In this document: positions 45,847-55,038 of the stretch, piece by piece
How the letters are laid out: the number at the start of each line of letters is the position of its first letter
Position numbering within the stretch: position 1 is the first letter of the stretch
Origin: Allobosea sp. CRIB-10
GTDB taxonomy: Bacteria > Pseudomonadota > Alphaproteobacteria > Rhizobiales > Beijerinckiaceae
Direction: 5' to 3'
DNA length: 64,000 nucleotides
Assembly: GCF_900112185.1 (NCBI RefSeq)
Contig: NZ_FOKP01000005.1
Span: forward strand, 186,001 to 250,000
The notes under the pieces: model-generated
What the model was told of the DNA's origin: nothing
What the model saw: only the letters and a program-made list of their open reading frames with translations
Databases searched by the model: none
Made by a program: the position numbers and the translations under genes

Positions 45847-46809
45847 TTACTTCACCAGGCCGACATCCTTCATGACCTTTTCGACGCGGACCGTCTCGTT
45901 CTTCAGGAAGCTGTCGAACTGGGCGCTGGCGAGATAGGCGTCATCCCAGCCCCGCGCCTTGAGGATCTCGGTCCATTCCTTCGACTTGACCATCTTGTCG
46001 ACGGCGCCGGAGAGCTCGGTCTTCTGCGCGTCGCTGAGCCCCGGAGGCGCCACGACCGAGCGCCAGTTCAGCAACTCGACATTGACGCCGCCTTCCTTGA
46101 GCGTCGGGGCGTCGGGAGCGTTCGCCAGGCGCTTGCTGGCGCTGACGCCGACGACACGCAGCTTGCCGGCCTTGATTTGGCCTTCGAACTCGCCATAGCC
46201 GGAGATGCCGGCGGTGACACGCCCGCCGAGCATGGCCGCGAGCGCCTCGCCGCCACCGGAGAACGGGATGTAGTTGATCTTCTTCGCGTCGCCGCCGGCG
46301 GCATCGGTGAACAACGCGGCGAGGATGTGGTCGGCGCCGCCGGCCGAGCCGCCGGCCCAGGTCACCTTGGCCGGGTCGGCCTTGACGCGGTCGGCGAGAT
46401 CCTTGGCGTTCTTGATCGGCGAATCCGTGGGCACGACGATGACCAGCGCCTCGGCGGTCAGCCGGGCGATCGGCGTGGCCTGGGTCAGGTTCACCGGCGA
46501 CTTGTTCAGCAGGATGGCGCCGACCATGACGAAGCCGTTGACCATCAGCTGGTGGCCGTCGCCCTTGGCGCCGATCAACTGGGCGAGGCCGATCGTGCCG
46601 CCGGCGCCGGTGACGTTGGTCACCTGGACGCTCTTGGCGATGCCGGCAGCGGTCAGCGCCTGCTGCATCGAGCGGGCCGTGCCGTCCCAGCCGCCGCCGG
46701 GCGCGGCCGGAGCCATGATCTTCAATTCCATTTGGGCGAAGGCGGCCGTTGTGAGGCCCGCGAGAGCGACGGCGGCCACGGCCCCGCGCTTGAAGAAGGA
46801 CGTGAGCAT
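45847..46809 (-). CDS. tctC: Tripartite tricarboxylate transporter binding protein TctC (Bug family)
   Basis: A 320-residue periplasmic binding protein with a signal peptide (about residues 1-25, ending AFAQ). The Bug fold shows as [40 protein letters not shown], and [19 protein letters not shown]. The PGGGWD loop is the ligand-contact motif seen in tricarboxylate binders. The ATG at 46809 follows GGGAGGTAAC. It is the first gene of the operon; the promoter should be within 46810-47081. Confidence 0.94.
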   Translation of the reverse strand: MLTSFFKRGAVAAVALAGLTTAAFAQMELKIMAPAAPGGGWDGTARSMQQALTAAGIAKSVQVTNVTGAGGTIGLAQLIGAKGDGHQLMVNGFVMVGAILLNKSPVNLTQATPIARLTAEALVIVVPTDSPIKNAKDLADRVKADPAKVTWAGGSAGGADHILAALFTDAAGGDAKKINYIPFSGGGEALAAMLGGRVTAGISGYGEFEGQIKAGKLRVVGVSASKRLANAPDAPTLKEGGVNVELLNWRSVVAPPGLSDAQKTELSGAVDKMVKSKEWTEILKARGWDDAYLASAQFDSFLKNETVRVEKVMKDVGLVK

Positions 46810-47081
46810 AGTTACCTCCCAGATGGCGCGTTTGACGCGCCGATTGTCGACGCCCGCCTGTGGCACCGCATCGGACCGCGGATCAATTGCGCCTGATTGC
46901 ATAATCACAAGTCAAGATGTTTCGCTTGAGCCGCCTGCCTACGCAGGAAAATTCGACCAAGGCAGCGGCGATACCGTCGAAGGTCGTGGGTCTTCCCAGC
47001 AACGCGGCGATCTTTGGAAGGGGCTGGTGAGCGTGCCGCTCCCCCTAGGCGCGGCATCTCCCATCGCGTAAGCCCCGACGC

Positions 47082-47321
47082 ATGAGTCAGATTGCTCTCT
47101 CGATCGGTTCGGTCTCCTCGCTCGCGAGCGAGTCCGCAGCAGTGCGGGCCCTTCGCATCGCGGGCGTGATCGATCTGGCGGCGATGCTTCTCGCGGCGCT
47201 GTTGGCGAATCACTCTGTGCTGCTGACGCTCGCCTTCTCGATCGCCTGCGTCGGGCAGGGCGCTACCATTCTCAGGTTTGGGACAGACGCCGCCTCGCGG
47301 CAGGGAGACAGCAATGGCTGA
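47082..47321 (+). CDS. Possible small membrane protein upstream of gor
   Basis: A 79-residue frame with a likely hydrophobic hairpin (IAGVIDLAAMLLAALLANHS, then VLLTLAFSIACVGQGATIL). Its stop overlaps the gor start by eight bases, so the two could be translationally coupled. The ATG at 47082 lacks a strong ribosome-binding sequence. No family is recognised. It might be only an upstream open frame in the gor leader. Confidence 0.45.
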   Translation: MSQIALSIGSVSSLASESAAVRALRIAGVIDLAAMLLAALLANHSVLLTLAFSIACVGQGATILRFGTDAASRQGDSNG

Positions 47322-48687
47322 GTTCGACGTCGACCTCTTCGTCATCGGCGCCGGGTCGGGTGGCACGCGCGCCGCCCGCATCGCCGCAGGCCATGGCGCC
47401 CGCGTGATGATCGCCGAGGAGGATCGCATCGGCGGCACCTGCGTCATCCGCGGCTGCGTGCCCAAGAAGCTCTTCGTCTATGCCAGCCGCTTCGCCGACG
47501 AGTTTGAGGACGCGGCCGGTTTCGGCTGGAGCGTCGGCAAGCCGGAATTCGACTGGCCGAAACTGCGCGATGCAGTCGCCAAGGAAGTGACGCGGCTCTC
47601 CGGCCTCTACCGCAAGGGCCTCGACGGCGCCGGCGTCACGATCCGCGAGGAACGGGCGGTGGTCGCGGGGCCGCACGAGGCCAGGTTGCAGAAGAGCGGC
47701 GAGACGATCCGCGCCCGTCATATCCTGGTCGCGACCGGCGGCTATCCGGCTTTCGAGCCGCCGATTCCGGGCGGCGAGCTCGGCATCTCCTCGAACGAGG
47801 TCTTCCATCTGCCGAGCCTGCCGCAGCGCATGCTCGTCGTCGGCGGCGGCTATATCGCGCTCGAATTCGCCAGTGTCTTCGCCCGCCTCGGCGTCGCCGT
47901 CACGCTGCTGCACCGCGGCGACAACGTGCTGCGCGGCTTCGACGAGGATCTGCGTACCCGTCTGCGCGACGCGCTCGGTCATGCCGGCATCACGCTGCGC
48001 CTCGGCTGCACGGTGAACCGCATCGAATTGCTGCCGGATGGCAGCCGCCGCGCTCATTGCGCCCATGGCGCGCCGATCGACGCCGACGTCGTCCTCGTCG
48101 CCACCGGCCGCCGCCCGAACACGGCGGGGCTCGGCCTCGAGGCCGCTGGCGTCAAGCTCGGCCCGGCCGGCCAGGTCCTGGTCGACGCCGCCTCGCTCTC
48201 CAGCGTTCCGTCGATCGCCGCCGTCGGCGACGTCACCGATCGCGTCAACCTGACCCCGGTCGCGATCCGCGAGGGCCACGCCTTCGCCGATACGACCTTC
48301 GGCGGCAAGCCTTGGACGGTCGACCATGCGCTCGTCGCCTCTGCCGTGTTCACCACACCGGAACTGGGCACTGTCGGTCTCACGGAGCAGCAGGCGCTTG
48401 CGACGGGCCGCCCGCTGCGCATCTTCGAGACCGGCTTCCGGCCGATGAAGGCGACGATCTCGGGCCGCGACGAACGCATCTATATGAAACTGGTCGTGGA
48501 TGCGCAGACCGATCGGGTGATCGGCGTCCACATCCTCGGCCATGACGCCGGCGAGATCGTCCAGTCGGTCGCCATCGCCGTCACCATGGGCGCGACCAAG
48601 GCCGATTTCGACCGCACCGTCGCACTGCACCCGAGCGCGGCCGAGGAACTCGTCACCATGCGCACGCCACGCAAGAGCGCGCTCTGA
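47314..48687 (+). CDS. gor: Glutathione-disulfide reductase
   Basis: A 457-residue flavoprotein that reduces glutathione disulfide with NADPH. The FAD fold GAGSGGTRAARIAA is at about residues 11-24, and the redox pair is in GGTCVIRGCVPKK (Cys-x4-Cys). The NADPH site is VVGGGYIALEFASVF. The C-terminal HPSAAEELVTM holds the active-site His-Glu pair donated across the dimer. The ATG at 47314 has CAGGGAGA upstream. The normal Rhizobiales neighbour, the DUF2059 gene, is 5.1 kb upstream. Confidence 0.96.
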   Translation: MAEFDVDLFVIGAGSGGTRAARIAAGHGARVMIAEEDRIGGTCVIRGCVPKKLFVYASRFADEFEDAAGFGWSVGKPEFDWPKLRDAVAKEVTRLSGLYRKGLDGAGVTIREERAVVAGPHEARLQKSGETIRARHILVATGGYPAFEPPIPGGELGISSNEVFHLPSLPQRMLVVGGGYIALEFASVFARLGVAVTLLHRGDNVLRGFDEDLRTRLRDALGHAGITLRLGCTVNRIELLPDGSRRAHCAHGAPIDADVVLVATGRRPNTAGLGLEAAGVKLGPAGQVLVDAASLSSVPSIAAVGDVTDRVNLTPVAIREGHAFADTTFGGKPWTVDHALVASAVFTTPELGTVGLTEQQALATGRPLRIFETGFRPMKATISGRDERIYMKLVVDAQTDRVIGVHILGHDAGEIVQSVAIAVTMGATKADFDRTVALHPSAAEELVTMRTPRKSAL

Positions 48688-48693
48688 CCGGCA

Positions 48694-48909
48694 TCAGAGC
48701 CCGCGATCCGCGCGACGGCTGTCGTGAATCAGGCTCGCATCGTTGAGCCCGACATCGCGCGCCATGTGAGCGCTCAACCCTTCCTGGTCGAGCCGGTCGT
48801 CGAGCGCGACCAGGCGATTGCGCTGGAACTGGCGAATGCGAGCCAGTGCTGCTCCAAGCATTGGCATAAGGCTGACATATCTATTGCTTCTGCAGATTTC
48901 GGCCGACAT
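48694..48909 (-). CDS. DUF1127-like small protein
   Basis: A 71-residue protein whose C-terminal half, RNRLVALDDRLDQEGLSA then MARDVGLNDA, fits the DUF1127 (YjiS-like) pattern of a short basic helix, 'LxxLDDRxLxDIGLxRxD'. Small DUF1127 proteins in alphaproteobacteria bind RNA and affect small-RNA metabolism (established for a few members). Here the pattern is degenerate, so the assignment is moderate. The ATG at 48909 is chosen; internal ATGs near residues 15-17 are alternatives. Confidence 0.62.
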   Translation of the reverse strand: MSAEICRSNRYVSLMPMLGAALARIRQFQRNRLVALDDRLDQEGLSAHMARDVGLNDASLIHDSRRADRGL

Positions 48910-49005
48910 GATGCGGCTCCCGAGTAGGTTGTGTCCTGCTCAGGGATGCTGCTGAACCGAGACGCAGACAAACTGGATTTCACGCCTCTCACATAAGGCC
49001 TGCTG

Positions 49006-49977
49006 ATGGATGACCTCGCGACGGGCCTACCGCCGCTCAGCGCGGTGCGCGCCTTCGAGGCAGCGGCCCGCCATGGCAGCTTCACCCGCGCCGCGGTCGA
49101 GCTCGGCATGACGCAGGCGGCGGTGAGCTATCAGATCAAACTGCTGGAGGAGCGGCTCGGTCTGCCATTGTTCCAGCGTCAGGCCCGCCGCGTCGTCCTG
49201 ACCGAAGCCGGGGAGCGCCTGGCGTCGTCGGTGATGGAGTCCTTCGATGGCTTGCGCGCGGCCTTCGCCGCGGTTGCCGAGACGGCCGAGGGCGTCCTCT
49301 CGATCCAGGCGCTGCCGACCATCGCCTCGAACTGGCTGGTGCCACGCCTCGGCCTGTTCCAGTGTGAGAATCCGGGCTTGGCGGTGCGGATGGTCACGCA
49401 GGTCGGCCCGCATGATCCGCAGCGCGACGATTGCGATGTCGCTATCCATCGCGGCAACGGGCAATGGTCCGGGCTGGAGGCGCACTGGCTGATGACGAGC
49501 GAGTTCACCCCGCTCTGCGGGCCGAACCTCTTCCGCGATCTCGGCCGTCCGCCTCAGCCTTCCGACCTGCTGCATGTCAACCGCATCGGCAAGATCGAAG
49601 CCTGGGATCGCTGGTTTGCCGCCGCCGGGGTCAACTCCGAAGCCACTCCGTTGGAGCCACGCTTCGACCTCGCAGTGCAGCAGCTCGAAGTCACGGCCGC
49701 GCTCGCCAGCAATGGCGCGGCCATGTGTTCGCCGATCTTCTTTCGGCGCGAGCTGAGCGAAGGGCTGCTGGTCCAGCCCTTCGATTTGATGCTCCCCGGC
49801 GGCAACGACTATTGGCTGACCTATCCGAAGCGGCGCCGGATCGCGCGCAAGATCAGCCTGTTCCGCGACTGGCTGCTGGACCAGGCGCGCGAGCCGGCGC
49901 CTATTTCGTCAGGCCCTTCTTCGCCAGCCAGTCCTGAATCAGCTGCGCCACAGCCAGATTATTCTTGTCCATCATGA
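49006..49977 (+). CDS. LysR family transcriptional regulator (GcvA-like)
   Basis: A 323-residue regulator. The winged helix is at residues 8-66 (LSAVRAFEAAARHGSFTRAA, then VELGMTQAAVSYQIKLLEER), followed by the periplasmic-binding-like effector domain from about residue 93 (LSIQALPTIASNWLVPRLG), as in GcvA and AmpR relatives. The last 28 residues (PISSGPSSPASPESAAPQP etc.) are a low-complexity tail that overlaps the 3' end of the convergent hydrolase gene by 77 bases. The tail may come from loss of an earlier stop. It may regulate the neighbouring hydrolase. Confidence 0.92.
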   Translation: MDDLATGLPPLSAVRAFEAAARHGSFTRAAVELGMTQAAVSYQIKLLEERLGLPLFQRQARRVVLTEAGERLASSVMESFDGLRAAFAAVAETAEGVLSIQALPTIASNWLVPRLGLFQCENPGLAVRMVTQVGPHDPQRDDCDVAIHRGNGQWSGLEAHWLMTSEFTPLCGPNLFRDLGRPPQPSDLLHVNRIGKIEAWDRWFAAAGVNSEATPLEPRFDLAVQQLEVTAALASNGAAMCSPIFFRRELSEGLLVQPFDLMLPGGNDYWLTYPKRRRIARKISLFRDWLLDQAREPAPISSGPSSPASPESAAPQPDYSCPS

Positions 49978-50938
49978 GCATGTGCGAGTTGCCCTTGATG
50001 CCGATGGCTGGCAGGTTGACGACATCGACCGAGCCGCCGGCCGCGGTGATCTTGTCGCCGAAATCGGTCGCGGTCTTGCGGATCGTCGGCCAGCGCGCGT
50101 CCTGCTCGATGTAATCGCCGAACATCATCAGCACCGGGATGTCCTTCAGCGCTGCCGCCTTGGCCGGGTCGCCGATGCCCGCCGGCTCGACCGCGATCAG
50201 CGCCTTGACCTTGTCGGGCCGCGCCTGCGCCACCTTGAAGCCGAACTGGCCGGACTGGCTGTGGAACGAGATCACGCAGGGGCAGACCTTGTCGACCTCG
50301 GCGATATAGGCGTCGATGATCATCTGGTCGGTGGAGGTCCAGCGCGGCACGATCTGCTTGACGAAGTTGTCGTAGCCCTCGGCCGGGAACTGGCTGCCCG
50401 GCAGATATTTGCGCTTGGCCGGATCGCCGTCATAGCCGCCGCTCGCGCCGATCCGGAAGCGCTCAAACGGGTTCGCCGTGGTCAGGAACAGCGGCTCGCC
50501 GGGGATGACGTCGGGATACATCGCCCAGCTCGAGCGCCCGCGCTCGACAGCGTCGGAATTGTAGACCGACCAGCCCTTGCGCAGGAAGAATTCGAGCCAG
50601 CCCTGGCGGCCGTCCGGTGTCGATTCGTAATTGACGCCGGTCATGCCGCCGCCATGCCAGAGCAGCAGCGGAACGGCGCCTTTCTCGTTCTGCGGCAGGA
50701 AGTACTGCACATACATCTGGCCGGTCTGGTAGGTGCCGTTGGGGTCGACGCGGGCCGGCGTGCCGCCAGGGGTGAACACCACGTCCTTCACCGGCCGGCC
50801 GGATATCTCGACCAGCTTGCCGCCGACATGGAAGGAGCCCATGCCGCGCAGCGTGATCGGCTCCTGCGCCTGCTGGGCCTGCGCCATACCGAAGCTGCAG
50901 GCCAGGCCGATAGCGGCCGCCAGAACGTGACGTCTCAT
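49901..50938 (-). CDS. Exported alpha/beta hydrolase (esterase-like)
   Basis: A 345-residue protein with a signal peptide (about residues 1-21). The oxyanion region is PLLLWHGGGMTGVNYESTP and the nucleophile elbow is FHSQSGQFG (HSQSG, nucleophile Ser). The C-terminal GIKGNSHMLMMDKNN supplies the catalytic His. It resembles secreted esterases annotated as alpha/beta fold hydrolases with a long insert. Substrate unknown. The ATG at 50938 begins the signal peptide. It converges on, and overlaps, the LysR gene. Confidence 0.85.
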   Translation of the reverse strand: MRRHVLAAAIGLACSFGMAQAQQAQEPITLRGMGSFHVGGKLVEISGRPVKDVVFTPGGTPARVDPNGTYQTGQMYVQYFLPQNEKGAVPLLLWHGGGMTGVNYESTPDGRQGWLEFFLRKGWSVYNSDAVERGRSSWAMYPDVIPGEPLFLTTANPFERFRIGASGGYDGDPAKRKYLPGSQFPAEGYDNFVKQIVPRWTSTDQMIIDAYIAEVDKVCPCVISFHSQSGQFGFKVAQARPDKVKALIAVEPAGIGDPAKAAALKDIPVLMMFGDYIEQDARWPTIRKTATDFGDKITAAGGSVDVVNLPAIGIKGNSHMLMMDKNNLAVAQLIQDWLAKKGLTK

Positions 50939-51117
50939 GGTTCCTCCCGTCGCCGCGACCGGCGTTGTTGGTTGCGCGGCCATCTTCGGCCGCGCCGCCC
51001 GAGGGAGACAATGGTCTTTGCGGGCAGGAGTGAAATGCAAATGCCGGAGCGATTGATGCAGGCCGCGCATCAAATAGAGCGTGATTGCGACTTGCAGGCA
51101 GAGAGGTGAAGTCTAGT

Positions 51118-51146
51118 TTCTAGAAAACTTGGCTATGGTTCTAGAA
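51118..51146. promoter_or_regulatory. Twin TTCTAGAA palindromes, likely VapBC operator
   Basis: TTCTAGAA occurs at 51118-51125 and again at 51139-51146. Their centres are 21 bp apart, that is two helix turns, so bound dimers would sit on the same face of the DNA. They lie 28-56 bases before the vapB start, as expected for an autoregulated toxin-antitoxin promoter. A small hairpin CGGGCT-GTT-AGCCCG (51152-51166) follows. Confidence 0.75.
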
Positions 51147-51173
51147 TGGGACGGGCTGTTAGCCCGGATAGGA

Positions 51174-51416
51174 ATGGGCTTGAGCATCAAGAATGACGCC
51201 GTCGAGATCTTGGCGCGTGATCTCGCTCGGCGCCACGGCACGGGGGTGACCGAGATCATCCACCGGGCGCTCAAGGAGAAGGCCGAGCGGGACGCGGCGG
51301 GGCCGACGCTGTGGGAAAAGCTTCGGCCGCTCCACGAGAGGCTGCGAGCCTTGCCGGACAGTGGGCCGGAGCCCGACAGGGATTTCTACGACGAGCTGAG
51401 CGGCGAACGGCGGTGA
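51174..51416 (+). CDS. vapB: VapB-type antitoxin
   Basis: An 80-residue antitoxin. The N-terminal part MGLSIKNDAVEILARDLARR is the start of the VapB/PSK-type DNA-binding domain, and the C-terminus GPEPDRDFYDELSGERR is the acidic segment that would wrap the toxin active site. It neutralises the VapC toxin and represses the operon. The start is the ATG at 51174 with GGATAGGA upstream; another in-frame ATG (51135) would read through the operator. It overlaps vapC by GTGA. Confidence 0.92.
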   Translation: MGLSIKNDAVEILARDLARRHGTGVTEIIHRALKEKAERDAAGPTLWEKLRPLHERLRALPDSGPEPDRDFYDELSGERR

Positions 51417-51817
51417 TCGTCCTCGATGCGTCCGCGATCATCTCCATCATGCTGGAGGAGGCCGACGCTTCGATGCTGTCGGAGCGGCTCGACACGTACG
51501 AGACGATGCGTTTCGCCTCGAGCGTGACGATCTGGGAAGCTGGTTTCGCGGTCGCACGGAGAAAGGCGGTGGCGAGAACGAGAGGCCTGGCTCTCGTTCA
51601 GGAGTTTGTGCAGACGGCTGGCATCGAGCCAGTCGCGCCCGATATGGGGATCACCGCTCTCGCCATCGAGGCCGCCGACCGCTACGGTATCGGTCCGAGC
51701 TACCCTGGCATCCTCAATCTCGGCGACTGCTTCTCCTATGCGACGGCGAAGCATCTTCGTGCTGCCCTGCTGTTCAAGGGCGACGATTTCGGCCGGACCG
51801 ACGTCACGCCGGCCTGA
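51413..51817 (+). CDS. vapC: VapC-type PIN-domain toxin
   Basis: A 134-residue PIN-domain ribonuclease. Acidic active-site residues are visible at VLDASAII (Asp5), the glutamate in TIWEAGFAV, the aspartate in LNLGDCFSYATAKHL, and FKGDDFGRTDV near the end. All four needed positions are present, so the toxin should be active. VapC toxins cut tRNA or rRNA. The start is GTG at 51413, overlapping the vapB stop; a longer frame upstream is an artefact. The VapBC pair is complete. Confidence 0.93.
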   Translation: MIVLDASAIISIMLEEADASMLSERLDTYETMRFASSVTIWEAGFAVARRKAVARTRGLALVQEFVQTAGIEPVAPDMGITALAIEAADRYGIGPSYPGILNLGDCFSYATAKHLRAALLFKGDDFGRTDVTPA

Positions 51818-52080
51818 GCGTAGGGCGTGGCCGCTGCTTCGCATGATTCAAAATCGAGCCGGCTCAATCGCTGGTGCAGGGCCTTGAATCGGCGTGTTAA
51901 CGGCTGGAATCCGTTTGGCAGCCGACTACGCCAAGCGCCTGACGGGATTCATGCTTTCGCCTTGCGGCACGCCGTCCTTGCCGTAACGGTGGCCAGCAGC
52001 CATCTGCGGGTGTATAGGCCCCCCTTCGCGCCAAGATGAGGTTAACGCAGGCGCGATGCGTGAAATCAGGAGCAAGACCC

Positions 52081-53466
52081 ATGTCCGAGCGGTGGACGCC
52101 CGACAGCTGGAGGGCAAAGCCCGTCCAGCAGATGCCGGAATATCCGGATCGAGCAGCCTTGAAGGCGGTTGAGCAGCAGCTCGCCGGCTTTCCGCCGCTG
52201 GTTTTTGCGGGCGAGGCGCGCAAGCTCAAACGGGCGTTGAGCAAGGTCGCGGCCGGCGAGGCCTTCCTGCTTCAGGGCGGCGACTGCGCCGAGAGCTTTG
52301 CCGAGCATTCGGCCGACAACATCCGCGATTTCTTCCGGCTGTTCCTTCAGATGGCAGTGGTGCTGACCTTCGCCGGCGGCTCGCCGGTGGTGAAGGTCGG
52401 CCGTATCGCCGGCCAGTTCGCCAAGCCGCGCTCGGCCCCGAACGAGAAGATCGGCGATGTCGAGCTGCCGAGCTACAAGGGCGACATCATCAACGACAAC
52501 GAGTTCACGGCGGAGTCGCGGATTCCCGATCCGCGCCGGCAGCTCGAGGCCTACAGGCAGTCGGCGGCGACGCTCAACCTGATCCGCGCCTTCGCCACCG
52601 GCGGCTACGCCAATCTCGACAACGCGCATCGCTGGATGCTCGGCTTCGTCAAGGACTCACCGCAGTCGCATCGCTATCAGGAGCTGGGCGACCGCATCAC
52701 CGAGTCGCTCGACTTCATGCGTGCCATCGGCGTCGATCCCGAGACGCATCCCGAGATGCGGACGACGGACTTCTACACCAGCCACGAGGCGCTGCTGCTC
52801 GGCTACGAGCAGGCGATGACGCGCACCGACTCGACCACCGGCGACTGGTACGCCACTTCCGGCCACATGGTCTGGATCGGTGACCGCACCCGTCAGCTCG
52901 ATCATGCCCATGTCGAGTACTTCCGCGGCATCAAGAACCCGATCGGCCTGAAATGCGGCCCGTCCCTCAAGCCGGACGAACTGCTCAAGCTGATCGACGC
53001 GCTCGATCCGCAGAACCAGGCCGGCCGGCTCGTGCTGATCGGCCGCTTCGGCGCCGACAAGGTCTTCGACCATCTGCCGGCGCTGGTGCGTGCCACCAAG
53101 CGGGAAGGGCGCAATGTCGTCTGGTCCTGCGATCCGATGCACGGCAACACCGTCAAGGCGGCGAGCGGCTACAAGACCCGGCCCTTCGACCTGATCCTGA
53201 CCGAGGTGAAGAACTTCTTCGCCGTGCATCAGGCCGAAGGCACGCATGCCGGCGGCCTGCATCTTGAGATGACCGGCAAGAACGTCACCGAGTGCACCGG
53301 TGGTGCCCGCGGCATGACCGATGCCGATCTCAACGACCGCTACCACACGGTCTGCGATCCGCGTCTCAATGCCGAGCAGGCGCTGGAGCTCGCCTTCCTC
53401 GTCGCCGAGCTGGTCAAGCGCGAGCGCGCCGGCCGGGCCCGGCCCGAGGTCGAAGCGGCGGAGTGA
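52081..53466 (+). CDS. aroG: 3-deoxy-7-phosphoheptulonate synthase, class II
   Basis: A 461-residue class II DAHP synthase, which joins phosphoenolpyruvate and erythrose 4-phosphate in the first step of aromatic amino-acid synthesis. The metal-binding Cys69 is in [11 protein letters not shown]. Further landmarks are [42 protein letters not shown] and [18 protein letters not shown]. The ATG at 52081 follows CAGGAGCAAG. A terminator follows. The class II form is normal for this bacterial group. Confidence 0.95.
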   Translation: MSERWTPDSWRAKPVQQMPEYPDRAALKAVEQQLAGFPPLVFAGEARKLKRALSKVAAGEAFLLQGGDCAESFAEHSADNIRDFFRLFLQMAVVLTFAGGSPVVKVGRIAGQFAKPRSAPNEKIGDVELPSYKGDIINDNEFTAESRIPDPRRQLEAYRQSAATLNLIRAFATGGYANLDNAHRWMLGFVKDSPQSHRYQELGDRITESLDFMRAIGVDPETHPEMRTTDFYTSHEALLLGYEQAMTRTDSTTGDWYATSGHMVWIGDRTRQLDHAHVEYFRGIKNPIGLKCGPSLKPDELLKLIDALDPQNQAGRLVLIGRFGADKVFDHLPALVRATKREGRNVVWSCDPMHGNTVKAASGYKTRPFDLILTEVKNFFAVHQAEGTHAGGLHLEMTGKNVTECTGGARGMTDADLNDRYHTVCDPRLNAEQALELAFLVAELVKRERAGRARPEVEAAE

Positions 53467-53493
53467 GACGCTTTTCAGCGCTGCCAACGAAAC

Positions 53494-53518
53494 AGGGCCG
53501 CGGCATCGCCGCGGCCCT
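53494..53518 (+). terminator. Terminator hairpin after DAHP synthase
   Basis: AGGGCCGCGGC (53494-53504) pairs exactly with GCCGCGGCCCT (53508-53518) around a three-base loop. The following T-tract is interrupted (TTGCCGTTTTAG). It may also serve the convergent outer-membrane gene, which ends at 53542. Confidence 0.7.
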
Positions 53519-53541
53519 TGCCGTTTTAGAGGTCGGATTCG

Positions 53542-54501
53542 TCAGAACTTCAGTGCAGCGCCGACTTTTGCAGTGTCTACGATCGCTTCGACGCCCTTGA
53601 ACTCGCTGAAATAGATGCGCTGAAATTCGGCGCGCAGGAAAAGATTGTCGGTCAGGAGTGCATCCACGCCACCACCGATTGCAAACCCCGGCACGTAGCC
53701 AGATTTTGGTACGCCGGCGCCGGACGCGCCACGGTCAGATATGAACGACGCCCGGCCGGCATAGAGACCGCGGGAATAGGTGACCGCACCCGTCAAGGGA
53801 TCGACACTTGTTACCACATTATAGGTGTCATAGCTCTCGGTCGTGCTGTTCTGCTGGGATGCGCGCCCGTCAGATCGGATTCGGCCGATGGCCGCGCCCA
53901 GGGTCAGATAGGGCATGAAATTGCCCATGACGTAGCCGGCGCGGAACTTCGCTACGGCGAAGTCTTCAATCTTGTTTTTTGAATGGGCCGCGACGGAGAT
54001 GACAGTCTCAGTACCCACGGGCTCCGTCGCCAGGGTCGACGGTACGGTTGTTGGAATAATATTCGTGTACAGGCGGCTGGCGGACTTTTCTTCGGAGGTT
54101 GCGAAGTCCGCCCTCTGATATTCAAGTTCCGCGCCGAGGACCACGTCTCCGAACAGGAAGTTGTAGCCGACGAAGCCGCCGAAGGTGGTCTTGTCGCTTC
54201 CCTGTTTGCCGAGCCTGATCAGATCGACGCCGTACGGTCGTACGAGAAGCTGGTGGAAGGCCTGGTCCATGAGCTGCGCCGACTGCTTCGCCGCATCGAA
54301 CTGCGATGTACCGAAGCCGACGGTGCCGCCGAAATAGATGCCTGACCAGTCGGCGCGGCCCGAGCTGAAGCTCGGCGGCTCCACGGGCTGTTCGATCTGC
54401 GAGCCCCTGAGATAGTCGGCGCCTTGCGCCAGTTGTGGCAGCATCAGCACATGGGCCGTCACGACGATCGGGGCGAGGGCGGCGATAGATGCAGCACGCA
54501 T
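53542..54501 (-). CDS. Outer-membrane beta-barrel protein (opacity-like)
   Basis: A 319-residue outer-membrane protein with a signal peptide (about residues 1-27). The barrel opens with WSGIYFGGTVGFGTSQFDAA and has many alternating strands, such as TTFGGFVGYNFLFGDVVLGA and MGNFMPYLTLGAAIGRI, and ends in GAALKF with terminal Phe. It is larger than the usual Omp25 by about 100 residues because of extended loops. The ATG at 54501 is right. The same frame stays open far upstream as a shadow of nadE. Function not known. Confidence 0.88.
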   Translation of the reverse strand: MRAASIAALAPIVVTAHVLMLPQLAQGADYLRGSQIEQPVEPPSFSSGRADWSGIYFGGTVGFGTSQFDAAKQSAQLMDQAFHQLLVRPYGVDLIRLGKQGSDKTTFGGFVGYNFLFGDVVLGAELEYQRADFATSEEKSASRLYTNIIPTTVPSTLATEPVGTETVISVAAHSKNKIEDFAVAKFRAGYVMGNFMPYLTLGAAIGRIRSDGRASQQNSTTESYDTYNVVTSVDPLTGAVTYSRGLYAGRASFISDRGASGAGVPKSGYVPGFAIGGGVDALLTDNLFLRAEFQRIYFSEFKGVEAIVDTAKVGAALKF

Positions 54502-54666
54502 CGCGTGTCTCTCCGGGCAGCGGCCAACGCACTGGTTGCGATGGCGCGGAGACAATTCATGCGCAGTTAACCCTAATGTCCGGTTAATGCGATTGCCGAT
54601 CCAATCCATCTCTGAAAGACATCCCACGCGTTCAGCGGACTGAGTCTGGACGCCGGAGGCGGATGG

Positions 54667-54960
54667 ATGATCCGGCATATCGTGTTCTTCACGGTCAAGC
54701 GTATCGAGGATCTCGGCAGGGCTCAGCGTCTGCTCGGCCGGCTCGGCGAGATCTCGCATGCGCTCGCCTTCGAGGTTGCGGCCAATGCCAGGATCGATCC
54801 GATCGGCGATGCCGCCGACATCGTCGTCTACGCCGAGTTCGCCGACGAGGCCGCGCTCGCCGCCTGGAAGGCACATCCGATCTATGACGAGACGACGCAG
54901 GCCGTGCGACCCTTGCGTGAATTGCGCTGGTCGGCCGATTTTCGCTCGACGCTTGCCTGA
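54667..54960 (+). CDS. Dabb family stress-responsive A/B barrel protein
   Basis: A 97-residue protein of the Dabb family. IRHIVFFTVKRIEDL forms strand 1 and helix 1, and DIVVYAEFADEAALAAWKAH, then PIYDETTQAVRPL, are the family's second half (HPxH-like motif). Dabb proteins form small dimeric ferredoxin-like barrels. Their roles vary. The ATG at 54667 is suitably spaced after GGAGGCGG. It precedes nadE on the same strand by 78 bases, possibly as one transcript. Confidence 0.9.
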   Translation: MIRHIVFFTVKRIEDLGRAQRLLGRLGEISHALAFEVAANARIDPIGDAADIVVYAEFADEAALAAWKAHPIYDETTQAVRPLRELRWSADFRSTLA

Positions 54961-55038
54961 CCCGGCCTTGCGAAAACGCAGGGGCGGGCAGGACGCCGGC
55001 CCGTTGCTGGCGCGCCGGCCGCAAGCTACATCCGGAGC

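Noticed and set aside
42187..47313. Mobile element carrying the TctCBA and APC genes
   Set aside because: No transposase, integrase, flanking repeats or tRNA junction is visible, so only a synteny break is claimed.
54502..54666. CtrA-like TTAA pair upstream of the outer-membrane gene
   Set aside because: The two TTAA boxes are 13 bases apart, not the 7 needed for a CtrA site.
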